DNA of 41,325 bases from UBA1402 sp964488495 (GCA_964488495.1 CAZAUQ010000014.1:1-41325), one strand, 5' to 3'. Positions 17,481 through 25,648 are shown, counted from the first letter of the stretch. Notes: a model not told the origin generated them from the letters alone. Numbers and translations: made by a program.

Positions 17481-18821
17481 TTATATCCCTCCGTAAATCA
17501 AGCCGGAGATGGTCGCCATAACCACCACCAGTGCAACATACACTATGGTTTTTTGCGTTCCTATTATTTTCCTTATAACCAACATATTGGGCAAAGACAA
17601 AGAAGGGCCGGCCAGCAATAAAGCCAAAGCAGGGCCTTTGCCCATACCGGAAGCAATCAGTCCTTGCAATATTGGGACCTCGGTTAAAGTGGCAAAATAC
17701 ATAAAGGCTCCAACAAAGGAGGCAAAGAAATTAGACAACAAAGAATTGCCGCCAACCAGTCGTTGAATCCACTCATTGGGAATGATTCCGGCAATGCTGT
17801 AACCATCGTGTGTAGAACCCAACAAAAAACCAGCCGTGACAACGCCTATGGCCAATAAGGGTAAAATTTGTTTGGCAAAACCCCAGGTAGATAAAGTCCA
17901 CTCCTTATTGTCCTGATCCCTTTTATCTGATAAGGTGATTATGCTCAAAGCTGCTATGCCTACCATCATGGGTACCAGCGGGACCATTTTGGCATTCTCA
18001 ATAAAAACAGAGGAGATAACAGCTGAACCAACAACGACAATAGCAGACAACAACACCCATTGCCACTTAATTTTAAGTATATGAATCAAGGAATATCCCA
18101 ATAACAAAGAAAAGAATCCGGTAATGTACCATTTGTAAGCCCATAAATAATACCAGACACTTGAAGTATCGTTAGCGGCAGGACTACCCCAGTTGGCAAA
18201 AACCAAAATCAACACCAGTATAAAAAAATGAAAGGCGGTTTGCCACATCGGACGTTTTTCATCGGGTAATTCAATATTCATCTGTTCTTCGCGTTTGATT
18301 TTTTCTTCTTTGCGATAAATCAATGACATGATGATGCCAATAACAACACTAAAAACAACAGCGCCTACGGTTCGGGCCAGCCCCATTTCAAAACCCAAAA
18401 TGCGGGCAGTTAAAATAATGGCCAGAATATTGATGGCGGGGCCGGAATATAAAAAGGCTATGGCCGGGCCTAAACCTGCACCCCGTTTGTGAATGCTCGA
18501 AAACAGCGGAAGAATAGTACAACTGCACACAGCCAGAATGGTCCCGGAAACAGCCGCAACCGAATAAGCCAGCCATTTTTTGGCGTTTGCTCCAAAATAA
18601 CGCAATACCGAACCCTGGCTAACAAACACGGCAATGACTCCGGCAATGAAAAAGGCCGGTAACAAACACAAAATAACATGCTCGCGGGCATACCACTTGA
18701 CTAAATCAAAAGTGGCGGTAATGGCTGTATTAAATCTTGCACTTTCGATAGGCAGAAAAAAAGCAAGGCCAAAAATCAGAGCAATCCAAAACAGAATTTT
18801 AAATTCTTTCTTTGTTTCCAT
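17481..18821 (-). CDS. ArsP/YraQ-type permease
   Basis: A 446-residue membrane protein with some ten to twelve hydrophobic segments. The motif AVCSCTILPLFSSIHKRGAGLGPAIAFLYSGPAINI identifies the permease family PF03773 (DUF318, including ArsP and YraQ); it is split here by description only and lies near residues 97-132. A second half repeats the pattern (GKGPALALLLAGPSLSLPNM). ArsP members export trivalent methyl and aromatic arsenicals; other members handle other ions. Its place between arsG and arsC supports an arsenical role but does not prove it. The charged cytosolic loop near residues 170-190 (YRKEEKIKREEQ) separates the two halves. Confidence 0.8.
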   Translation of the reverse strand: METKKEFKILFWIALIFGLAFFLPIESARFNTAITATFDLVKWYAREHVILCLLPAFFIAGVIAVFVSQGSVLRYFGANAKKWLAYSVAAVSGTILAVCSCTILPLFSSIHKRGAGLGPAIAFLYSGPAINILAIILTARILGFEMGLARTVGAVVFSVVIGIIMSLIYRKEEKIKREEQMNIELPDEKRPMWQTAFHFFILVLILVFANWGSPAANDTSSVWYYLWAYKWYITGFFSLLLGYSLIHILKIKWQWVLLSAIVVVGSAVISSVFIENAKMVPLVPMMVGIAALSIITLSDKRDQDNKEWTLSTWGFAKQILPLLAIGVVTAGFLLGSTHDGYSIAGIIPNEWIQRLVGGNSLLSNFFASFVGAFMYFATLTEVPILQGLIASGMGKGPALALLLAGPSLSLPNMLVIRKIIGTQKTIVYVALVVVMATISGLIYGGI

Positions 18822-18895
18822 TATTAGGTCTAATTTGAATTTCTATTTGGTAAAATTTGAATTTCGTCTAAAACCGAAATATATGATCAAAAAAA

Positions 18896-19594
18896 TTATA
18901 TAAACATTCTCAGCACGTAATAAATACCCACCAGAATAAACATAACGGCAATAATTCGTCGAAACCAGATTTCTATTGTTTTTATTTTTTGGTAGACTTT
19001 TCCCACGCCCGCTACGGTATAAGCCAGCAGCCAGGCAAAAATAATCACCGGAACACCTGTGGCAATTGCAAAAATAAGGGGAAGATATAAACCCGAAGCG
19101 CTGACCACCGTCATGGGAACCAGCATGCCAAAATACAGAACTCCGCTGTAAGGACAAAAGGCCAGGGCAAATACTATGCCCAATAAAAGAGTATCCCAAT
19201 AATTCCAGGATTTTTTATTCTCCAGACCTGAGCTTAATTTTCCCAAACCCGGGAAATTAATTTTAATAATACCCAGCATAAAAACACCAATTATAATTAA
19301 AAGCGGGCCTAAAATTTTCTCTCCGTATTGCTGTAGAAATCCCGAGAACTTAAATTGATCTGCTCCCAAATAGATGATTAATGCTATGGAAGTGTAAGTT
19401 ATTGCCCTGCCCAGGGTATAAATTAATCCATTAATGAAAACACGATTACGGTTTTCAATATCCTTGCTTACAAATCCTATGGCCGTAATATTTGTGGCCA
19501 GCGGGCAGGGACTGATGGCCGTCATCAAGCCAAGTACCAGGGCCGAAAGCCAGGGCATGGTGCTGTTTTCTAAGATAGAGGTTAAAAAATCCAT
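18896..19594 (-). CDS. arsG: ArsG-family aromatic arsenical efflux permease
   Basis: A 232-residue six-helix membrane protein. The N-terminal LGLMTAISPCPLATNI and the mid-protein LALAFCPYSGVLYFGMLVP resemble the DsbD/CcdA-like fold used by the ArsG family; both contain a Cys-Pro pair that could line the substrate path. ArsG proteins are described as exporters of trivalent aromatic aminoarsenicals (for example reduced roxarsone). The gene sits 7 bp downstream of the ArsF-like gene, a tight pairing that supports the ArsEFG assignment. Alternative: a cytochrome c biogenesis CcdA homologue, less likely in this context. Confidence 0.75.
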   Translation of the reverse strand: MDFLTSILENSTMPWLSALVLGLMTAISPCPLATNITAIGFVSKDIENRNRVFINGLIYTLGRAITYTSIALIIYLGADQFKFSGFLQQYGEKILGPLLIIIGVFMLGIIKINFPGLGKLSSGLENKKSWNYWDTLLLGIVFALAFCPYSGVLYFGMLVPMTVVSASGLYLPLIFAIATGVPVIIFAWLLAYTVAGVGKVYQKIKTIEIWFRRIIAVMFILVGIYYVLRMFI

Positions 19595-19601
19595 TTAGGG
19601 T

Positions 19602-20009
19602 TTAGTTGACTAAGGGGTCAATTCTTTCTTTTATAATGGATTTAAATTTATCCGGATTGTTGCGGGCATACATAAAACCTTCGTTGGTAATATTTATTTT
19701 GGTATCGCCTTTTACTATCAGCATGGTTTGTCCGGCAACTCCTAATTTCTTTGCCAGAGCTTTGCCGTAGGCCTCATCGAGATTTACAGAGCTAAAAGGA
19801 ATTTTGTCTCCGTAAAAATCCAGCAAAGAGGCTTTTGCCACAGATTCAACGGCTTTGCAAGTAACACATCTGCCGGTAAAATGGAAATAATAAACTTCCA
19901 CTTTGTCGGAAACAGCGGTGCTTACTTCATTCTTTTTTGTTTTGGCGTTGCAGGACCAGGAGCCCAACATTATCAGGAGGACAAAAATTTGAATTAATGA
20001 CTTTTTCAT
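19602..20009 (-). CDS. arsF: ArsF-like thioredoxin-fold lipoprotein
   Basis: A 135-residue protein with a lipoprotein-type signal (LGSWSC) and a thioredoxin-like fold containing a CxxC motif in GRCVTCKAVE. In the ArsEFG system ArsF and ArsE are proposed to reduce nitro-aromatic pentavalent arsenicals to the trivalent amino forms that ArsG exports. Spacing of 7 bp to arsG shows tight co-expression. Export to the periplasm (lipid anchor) means the reduction would happen outside the cytoplasm, which is an open point. Fold and family call good; substrate inferred. Confidence 0.7.
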   Translation of the reverse strand: MKKSLIQIFVLLIMLGSWSCNAKTKKNEVSTAVSDKVEVYYFHFTGRCVTCKAVESVAKASLLDFYGDKIPFSSVNLDEAYGKALAKKLGVAGQTMLIVKGDTKINITNEGFMYARNNPDKFKSIIKERIDPLVN

Positions 20010-20024
20010 AGTGAATTACTGTTT

Positions 20025-20048
20025 GAGGTTAGGTCTGAGGTTAAATCT
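20025..20048. repeat. Tandem 12-bp imperfect repeat upstream of arsF
   Basis: GAGGTTAGGTCT (20025-20036) is followed directly by GAGGTTAAATCT (20037-20048), two mismatches. It lies 16 bp upstream of the arsF start, in the 99-bp spacer after arsE. Confidence 0.55.
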
Positions 20049-20108
20049 AATTTAGTTAGTTTTGGTTTGTCCAAGTATCGCTTTTTAGCCTGAAGCCAAA
20101 TGTTAAGC

Positions 20109-20345
20109 TTAATAGTTGGAAAGAATTTCTTTAATTTCCTCAGCGGACGGAACTCTTCCTTTAATAATTACCTTTTCGTTCACCACCAGGGCCGGTGTCG
20201 ACATGATGTTGTACTTCATTATATCCATAATATCCTCTACTTTGGTAATGTTTGCCTCAAAACCATTTTGTTCAACCACTTCACGGGTCATTTTTTCAAG
20301 TGTCTTGCACTTAGGACAACCTGTGCCCAAAATTTTAATTTCCAT
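20109..20345 (-). CDS. arsE: ArsE-like small thioredoxin-fold protein
   Basis: A 78-residue cytosolic redox protein of the small-disulfide thioredoxin type (MtTrx/Grx-like). It reads IKILGTGCPKCKTLEK with a CPKC active site and MSTPALVVNEKVIIKGRVPS with the cis-Pro loop. This protein regularly accompanies ArsF/ArsG and ArsP-type permeases in Bacteroidota arsenic clusters. It probably supplies electrons for arsenical reduction; the exact partner is unknown. It is the first structural gene after arsR, with a 132-bp spacer. Confidence 0.75.
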   Translation of the reverse strand: MEIKILGTGCPKCKTLEKMTREVVEQNGFEANITKVEDIMDIMKYNIMSTPALVVNEKVIIKGRVPSAEEIKEILSNY

Positions 20346-20477
20346 ACTGCTTGTTTAAAATATTCTGTTTATTAAAACATTCTCATTTAACCACTTAATT
20401 TATTTTTTGATTTATTTGTCGACTATTTCTTTTGCAATTAATTTAGTTGAAAATTTTCATTCCGATTCTATTTTCGA

Positions 20478-20843
20478 CTATTTTTCATCCGACGAATTAC
20501 AACACGTCGACAGCGATATTAAATCGATTTCTTCCCGAAAAAATTGTTCCAGACTTTTTTTGGCCTCTTCCCAATTTTCGGGATTTATGCAATATTTAAT
20601 GTAGGGAGGATTGATCTCGCCCTGAATCAATCCGACTTTTTTTAATTCTTTCAAATGTTCCGAAAGAGTGGAACGGGCAATGGGCAATTCTTCGGCCATA
20701 TCGCCGCTGTAGCAGCAACGGTTCAGATTTTTCGATAAATAAGTAAGAATAAAAACCCGGGCCGGATGAGAAAGCGCTTTAGCGTAACGAGCTACTTTCT
20801 CCTGTTGTTCTGTGTAATACTTTGTTTTCAAAATCGATTTCAT
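20478..20843 (-). CDS. arsR: ArsR/SmtB-family repressor
   Basis: A 121-residue winged-helix repressor. The HTH is around residues 45-75 (GDMAEELPIARSTLSEHLKELKKVGLI). Candidate As(III) ligands are the adjacent Cys43-Cys44 just before the HTH, where classical ArsR has ELCVCDL, and a second pair, Cys114-Cys115, at the C-terminus. In the absence of arsenical it would block the promoter in front of itself and release on binding. The first gene of the arsenic cluster, all eight genes being on this strand. The start is at ATG 20843, only 11 nt after the -7 box, so the mRNA has almost no leader. Confidence 0.9.
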   Translation of the reverse strand: MKSILKTKYYTEQQEKVARYAKALSHPARVFILTYLSKNLNRCCYSGDMAEELPIARSTLSEHLKELKKVGLIQGEINPPYIKYCINPENWEEAKKSLEQFFREEIDLISLSTCCNSSDEK

Positions 20844-20848
20844 TTAGT

Positions 20849-20868
20849 ATTTCGCAAAAATACGAAAT
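20849..20868 (-). promoter_or_regulatory. arsR operator palindrome enclosing the -7 box
   Basis: ATTTCG (20849-20854) and CGAAAT (20863-20868) are perfect inverted arms. The eight bases between them read TATTTTTG on the minus strand, an exact TAnnTTTG -7 element. A repressor bound to the arms would cover the -7 box. A second overlapping palindrome GTATTT-N5-AAATAC is present at 20847-20863. Confidence 0.65.
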
Positions 20869-20960
20869 GATTTTGAAATCGACTTTAGTTAGTCTCTTTT
20901 TTCTTATATTTTTTCTAAATCAAAAAAGAGTTGCTTAACGAAATGTATTTCAGTAAGAAT

Positions 20961-21064
20961 TTACAGACTCAACATTTTGTCGATAGTGTCTTTGATGCCT
21001 TTTTTGACTATTTCCGGTTGGTCGGGGCGTATATGTTCTTTCAATTTTCGATCAATTCAATCAT
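20961..21064 (-). pseudogene. Short frameshifted reading frame downstream of the acetylesterase
   Basis: From ATG 21064-21062 the frame reads MIELIEN then stop, but one added base in the AAAA run near 21048 would continue it as KLKEHIRPDQPEIVKKGIKD and on to DKMLSL and TAA at 20961, about 34 residues. It could be a small gene with an indel, the relic of a larger gene, or chance. No family is recognised. Confidence 0.25.
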
Positions 21065-21068
21065 TTTG

Positions 21069-21090
21069 CTTGTTTGATTTTTCAAACAGG
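21069..21090 (-). terminator. Hairpin after the acetylesterase gene
   Basis: TGTTTGA (21071-21077), loop TTTT, TCAAACA (21082-21088), extended by a further G-T and C-G pair. It begins 4 bp after the stop codon of the CE12 gene. No U-tract follows on the minus strand, so it may be a processing or weak termination hairpin. Confidence 0.35.
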
Positions 21091-21094
21091 TAAA

Positions 21095-21898
21095 TTATTT
21101 CAGCGCTTTCATGGCCTCAAAAACCAAAGCTGCCACCACCCTGGCCCCTTCGGGCTGGAAATGAGTATTATCTGATTGCCCGTCGGGATAGGCTTCGTAA
21201 ACGCCGGCGGGTAAATTCATAAAATAATGACTGCTCACGTAGTCCTGTCCCTTTTCGCTAAAAGCATCCATCGAAAGCTGATTCAAATCGATAAAAAAGA
21301 CGTTCATTTCTTCGGCCACTTCTTTGGCAGCCTGAGGATAGTCTCCGTGGATATTTTCCAGACGTCCGTCTTTCCAGGGAAAATTCCGGCACACGGGTGT
21401 CAATATTACGGGAATGGCCTGCCTGGCTCTGGTTTGCAATACATACATGCGTAAATATTCTTTGTAGCCATCAACACTTACATAACGCTCTACTTTGTTG
21501 ACAGCGGCATCGTTATGACCAAATTGCATTAACACCAGATCGCCGACCTGCAATTGTTCATAAACGGCTCTCCAGCGGCCTTCTTCGAAAAAAGACCGGG
21601 TGCTGCGTCCCCCACGGGCACGATTATCGATCAGCACACTGTCGGTATCGAATAAATGCTTGAAATTTTTCAGCTCATTTTCTACAAATAATTCCTGAAA
21701 CACCTGTCCCCAGCCGGTCACAGGATAGCGGGTTTTTAAATAATCTTTACCCGGATCGTAATTATTGGCGTAATCGGCCACAGTAGAATCACCGATTAAA
21801 AAAAGGCGGGTTACTTTTTCCTGCTTCGAAGTACAGGAAAAAAGCAAGGCGGTTAACAGGATAAAGACAATGTTTAATTTTAGTTTTTTATGTGACAT
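21095..21898 (-). CDS. Rhamnogalacturonan acetylesterase (CE12-like SGNH hydrolase) lipoprotein
   Basis: A 267-residue SGNH/GDSL esterase. Block I is FLIGDSTVADY (nucleophile Ser), block II RARGGRSTRSF, block III LMQFGHNDAA and block V SDNTHFQPEGA with the catalytic Asp and His. This set and the size match CE12 rhamnogalacturonan acetylesterases, which remove acetyl groups from pectin. The start at 21898 is chosen over an upstream ATG at 21937 because an AAAGGA ribosome-binding site precedes it and it gives a clean lipoprotein signal ending LLFSC. Fits the pectinolytic theme of the window. Confidence 0.85.
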   Translation of the reverse strand: MSHKKLKLNIVFILLTALLFSCTSKQEKVTRLFLIGDSTVADYANNYDPGKDYLKTRYPVTGWGQVFQELFVENELKNFKHLFDTDSVLIDNRARGGRSTRSFFEEGRWRAVYEQLQVGDLVLMQFGHNDAAVNKVERYVSVDGYKEYLRMYVLQTRARQAIPVILTPVCRNFPWKDGRLENIHGDYPQAAKEVAEEMNVFFIDLNQLSMDAFSEKGQDYVSSHYFMNLPAGVYEAYPDGQSDNTHFQPEGARVVAALVFEAMKALK

Positions 21899-21949
21899 TT
21901 CCTTTAGGTTTATATATAAATGAAGTTGGTTTCTCAATGTGTATAAAAA

Positions 21950-22540
21950 TCAATCAAAATCTTCCCACTTAGGCAAACCATAATCCGGTAAGCGTAAAGA
22001 CTTATTAATATCGTCAAGTTCAAATTTATCCGGATTGAATTTGTTCCCCAGCCAGGCTTTATAATGCTTGTATTCCGGATGTTTAATGTTTTTTAGCACG
22101 TTTAAAATATCCACATATCCCCAAACTCCTCCACAATCTTCCGGCGGACAATGTCTCTCTCCTCCCAGGCAAAGGGGATACATAGGGTAGACGTCTTTTT
22201 CCAGAATATCTTCAAGCAGTACAGTATGTATCCAACTGTCTCCGTAATCATATTCATAATCGATCATATCTTGCTTCTCTTTAAGCAAATCACCAATCGT
22301 AACTCCTGTGTAATCTTTATTCATAGCCTCATCCCAGAACTCTTCATCACCTTCCGTTCTGGGGGAATAAAAGACATTAGTTTTAATAAATTGATGCAAG
22401 TGGCTGTTTGTCCAGCCCATAACCACCTGGAGTACTTTATGTAAATCGGCCAGTTCCATTTCGGCGGGCACTTGGATGCGCCTCCAAACTGCAGGTTCCA
22501 GATCCTGCAGTTCGATGTAAAGTTGATAGATTGATTTCAT
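21950..22540 (-). CDS. Plasmid pRiA4b ORF-3-like family protein
   Basis: A 196-residue soluble protein of the PF07929 family. Visible landmarks are the N-terminal YQLYIELQDLEPAVWRRIQVP, the central LHQVLQ-type segment (DLHKVLQVVMGWTNSHLHQF), YEYDYGDSWIHTVLLE, and LCLGGERHCPPEDCGG, with a CxGGxRxCPPEDCGG cysteine pattern that probably binds metal. Function unknown; members occur on plasmids, mobile elements and chromosomes. It lies 51 bp from the CE12 start and 64 bp from the fic gene on the same strand. Confidence 0.85.
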   Translation of the reverse strand: MKSIYQLYIELQDLEPAVWRRIQVPAEMELADLHKVLQVVMGWTNSHLHQFIKTNVFYSPRTEGDEEFWDEAMNKDYTGVTIGDLLKEKQDMIDYEYDYGDSWIHTVLLEDILEKDVYPMYPLCLGGERHCPPEDCGGVWGYVDILNVLKNIKHPEYKHYKAWLGNKFNPDKFELDDINKSLRLPDYGLPKWEDFD

Positions 22541-22604
22541 AATAATATGTCTTTCACTCTTTTGTTTACCAACAATACGTTGGGTATGAGTAATTATAAA
22601 ATAT

Positions 22605-23966
22605 TTATAACAATGCTTCTATCTTTTTAAACAAATCGTCCGAGAATAATTTAACAAGTGTCTCTCTGTCTTTTTCTGAGGGATAATTGCCGTAGGGGTA
22701 TTTCTTATCAATAAAGGGGACTTCGTAGTGGTCTTCTTTAAATTGAATATCCAGTTTTATTTTGATTTCCAATATGTTGTCTGATTTTATTTCTTTGGGG
22801 TTTATAAGTTCCACATTGTACCACATGGATTGTGCGGCTTCTACAAATTCGCTGATTTGGGAATTTTGTCCGCTTCGATCTACATAATTCAAATGAATAC
22901 ATTCATTCCTTCGGATATCCGGATATTTTGAAATCAAGTTATAATGAATGGATTGAGTGAATAAAATCGATGCTTCTTTCACTTTTTCATTTAAGGCTTT
23001 TTCTAAAGGGAAATAAAAATATTCCAGCACATTCCATATCTCATTTGAATTCCGCTTGGGTTTAAGTTGTTTTTCCTTCATCTGTTTTTCTACCAATCGG
23101 ATACGTTTGGCGAAATCGCCCGGTTCTTCGATGCTTTCTCCTCGCCCGGCACGAATCGCCAAATCGAAAGCATGCTCTACCAACTCGCTCAGGTAATCGG
23201 TAAACGGTTGTAAATCTTCGGCCTTTGCATTTGCTCCTTCAGAAGGAATTAATCCAACTTTCACATCACATTGGTGCAACAATTGCAAGTATCGGGTTTT
23301 ATCATCTATCGGCACGACAATCATCGGATAGCCATGTCTGTGCAAAATAAAGTTAACAATCAATCGGGCTATACGTCCGTTACCATCCTCAAAAGGATGT
23401 ATGCGAATGTACCGGTAATGAAATATGCTTGCCAATTCGATAGGATTTAACTCGCCTTGCTTTTCTTCTTTATTATACCATTCCACCAACTCTTTCATCA
23501 AAACAGGTGTTTCTTCGGGAGAAGCATAATGGAACTCCTCACCTGTACTTGTTATGACTGAATTTGGTCGGGTTTTATAAATACCGACATGGATTTCAAA
23601 ACTAGATTTACCATCTTGAGTAAGTTTTCGAAAATCTTCTACCTGAATCGTCTGATTTAGTATTCGGATAAAATTTTCTGTCAGAGGACGTTCCCGATCT
23701 TCGGCCTCTATTTTCATCAGCCGGAGTCCTACATTATGTGCTTTCATCTCCTGATAATCGCGCATAGAGGCAGATCCCTCCGTTTGGTCAAAAATGAGAA
23801 GAAGTTTGGTCTGACCGTATGTCAGTGTATTGCCCTCCAATCGATTGGAATTATAGTTGAAGTCGAGCATAAACTTTTGATCAAGTCGCTTTTGGTCTTC
23901 TTCCTTTAATGGCTGAAGCTGCTTCCATATTTCAAAAAAACGCTCAATATTTAAATTCTCTTTCAT
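22605..23966 (-). CDS. Fic-domain protein (class II, N-terminal inhibitory motif)
   Basis: A 453-residue protein with a complete Fic active site HPFEDGNGR (residues 190-198), which transfers AMP or another nucleotide to target proteins. The N-terminus has SNRLEG (Ser40, Glu44, Gly45), matching the (S/T)xxxE(G/N) inhibitory motif, so it is self-inhibited and needs no separate antitoxin. The beta-hairpin flap appears near FHYASPEETP. After the Fic core (about 50-270) a C-terminal extension of about 180 residues contains KQLKPKRNSNEIWNVLEYFY, perhaps a DNA-binding winged helix, then an unassigned charged part. Target unknown. Confidence 0.88.
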   Translation of the reverse strand: MKENLNIERFFEIWKQLQPLKEEDQKRLDQKFMLDFNYNSNRLEGNTLTYGQTKLLLIFDQTEGSASMRDYQEMKAHNVGLRLMKIEAEDRERPLTENFIRILNQTIQVEDFRKLTQDGKSSFEIHVGIYKTRPNSVITSTGEEFHYASPEETPVLMKELVEWYNKEEKQGELNPIELASIFHYRYIRIHPFEDGNGRIARLIVNFILHRHGYPMIVVPIDDKTRYLQLLHQCDVKVGLIPSEGANAKAEDLQPFTDYLSELVEHAFDLAIRAGRGESIEEPGDFAKRIRLVEKQMKEKQLKPKRNSNEIWNVLEYFYFPLEKALNEKVKEASILFTQSIHYNLISKYPDIRRNECIHLNYVDRSGQNSQISEFVEAAQSMWYNVELINPKEIKSDNILEIKIKLDIQFKEDHYEVPFIDKKYPYGNYPSEKDRETLVKLFSDDLFKKIEALL

Positions 23967-24153
23967 CGTTGTAAGTAAAAATTATAGAGGTAATGACAAT
24001 ATCTCCGTCATTATAATGCCCGAATTTAAAGCCACTAAATTAAACAAAATTTCCATTTCGTAACCATTCAGAAAGTAAATTACTGATAATTGATTATTTA
24101 AACTGGTTCTAGCCCGAAATGTCCGGTTTTCAGGTTTGATAAAGGTCCTGAAG

Positions 24154-24184
24154 TTTGGCTGCTGTGATTTTTTTTCTACTTTTG
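24154..24184 (+). promoter_or_regulatory. Consensus promoter of the AGCS symporter gene
   Basis: TTTG (24154-24157), 19 bp spacer, TACTTTTG (24177-24184): an exact match to the Bacteroidota -33/-7 consensus. Transcription would start near 24191, which rules out the longer ORF start at 24136 and fixes the start codon at 24202. Confidence 0.75.
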
Positions 24185-24201
24185 AGACTTTCCAAAAGTA
24201 C

Positions 24202-25644
24202 ATGAATAAGATAAACACTTTCTTCGAACCATTAGTTGATTATCTCGGACGAATTCTTTTTTGGGATCCCTTTGCAGCACTGGGATTGAATTTGGGAGCA
24301 AAGGTCCCTTTTATAGTAGTCTGGCTTATCGCCGGCGGATTGTTTTTTACCTTCTACCTTAAGTTTATCAACTTTAGGGGAATTAAACAGGGATTTGCAC
24401 TGGCTTTCGGCCGGGACAAACGCCATGCCGGCAAAGGCGACACCTCGCATTTTCAGGCAGTTTCCACAGCCCTTTCATCAACGGTTGGACTGGGAAATAT
24501 TGCCGGAGTGGCTGTGGCCATATCCATGGGCGGGCCGGGAGCTACTTTTTGGATGATTGTGGCCGGTTTGCTGGGTATGTCTTCCAAATTTGCCGAATGT
24601 ACCCTGGGCGTTAAGTACCGCAAAATAAACGAACAGGGACAGGTATCGGGCGGGCCGATGTATTACCTGCGAGATGGACTCAAAGAAAGAGGCCTGCCCC
24701 GGACCGGGAAATTTTTATCTTATCTCTACGGGATTATTATAGCTTTATCGGCCTTTGGTATAGGTAACATGTTTCAGTCTAATCAGATACACGCCCAGCT
24801 TTCTACTGTTTTCCCTGTCCTGACTCCCCACGGTCTGTGGGTAGGCATTGCTTTGGCTTTGCTGACCGGACTGGTGATACTGGGAGGCATACGCAGCATC
24901 GCCAAAGTCTGTGGAAGATTATTCCCCATTATGGCCGGTATTTACATTATTATGTGCCTGCTTATTATTTTTAGCAATATTAGCCATCTGGGCGAAGCTA
25001 TTCGAGTCATCTGGGATGGCGCTTTCTCACCCGAGGCGGCCAAAGGAGGATTTGTCGGTGTACTGATTATGGGCTTCCGAAGGGCAGTTTTTTCGAACGA
25101 AGCCGGCATTGGTTCCGCAGCCATTGCTCATTCCACCGTAAAGACCAAAGAGCCCGTTACTGAAGGTTATGTAGCTTTGCTGGAACCTTTTATAGACACT
25201 GTCGTCATTTGTACCCTAACGGCTCTTAGCCTGATTTTCACCGGTGTTTATCAAAACCCGGGACAACTGGAAGGCGCTCAGCTTACCTCTGCCGCCTTTG
25301 CCACGCTCTCGCCCTGGGCACCCTACGTACTCTTGCTTTGCATGATGCTTTTCGTTTATTCCACCCTGATTGGCTGGTCTTATTACGGGGTAAAAGGCTT
25401 TGATTATGTATTCGGCGATCTGTCCAAACGCCTGACCGGTAAACGAATTTATGCCGAAAAAACCTACCAGCTCCTCTTTTTGTTTATGATCGTCGTGGGC
25501 ACCACCACCAGTTTAAATAGCATCATCGATTTTTCGGATATGCTGGTACTTTCCATGTCTGTACCCAACATTATCGGGCTTTACGTGCTGGCACCTGTTA
25601 TCAAAGAGGAATTGAAAAATTACCGGGCAAAGATCAAGAAATAA
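24202..25644 (+). CDS. Alanine/glycine:cation symporter (AGCS family)
   Basis: A 480-residue membrane transporter with about ten to eleven hydrophobic segments. AGCS landmarks are GKGDTSHFQAVSTALSSTVGLGNIAGVA, GGPGATFWM and FSNEAGIGSAAIAHS, and PEAAKGGFVG precedes the latter. It imports alanine, glycine or a similar amino acid with sodium. The start ATG 24202 is chosen because the promoter at 24154-24184 lies just before it and inside the longer ORF. It stands alone, divergent from fic and followed by a weak hairpin with T-run. Confidence 0.92.
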   Translation: MNKINTFFEPLVDYLGRILFWDPFAALGLNLGAKVPFIVVWLIAGGLFFTFYLKFINFRGIKQGFALAFGRDKRHAGKGDTSHFQAVSTALSSTVGLGNIAGVAVAISMGGPGATFWMIVAGLLGMSSKFAECTLGVKYRKINEQGQVSGGPMYYLRDGLKERGLPRTGKFLSYLYGIIIALSAFGIGNMFQSNQIHAQLSTVFPVLTPHGLWVGIALALLTGLVILGGIRSIAKVCGRLFPIMAGIYIIMCLLIIFSNISHLGEAIRVIWDGAFSPEAAKGGFVGVLIMGFRRAVFSNEAGIGSAAIAHSTVKTKEPVTEGYVALLEPFIDTVVICTLTALSLIFTGVYQNPGQLEGAQLTSAAFATLSPWAPYVLLLCMMLFVYSTLIGWSYYGVKGFDYVFGDLSKRLTGKRIYAEKTYQLLFLFMIVVGTTTSLNSIIDFSDMLVLSMSVPNIIGLYVLAPVIKEELKNYRAKIKK

Positions 25645-25648
25645 TTCC

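Noticed and set aside
19600..19615. TTAGTTGACTAA palindrome between arsF and arsG
   Set aside because: It is made by the last codons and stop of arsF (Leu-Val-Asn-stop), so chance coding symmetry explains it.
20419..20483. TCGACTATTT repeated at 20419-20428 and 20474-20483
   Set aside because: The second copy lies across the arsR stop codon and the repeat is too short in AT-rich sequence to support a function.
23982..24218. 78-residue reading frame upstream of fic
   Set aside because: It covers the strong symporter promoter on the other strand, has no ribosome-binding site and no recognisable motif.
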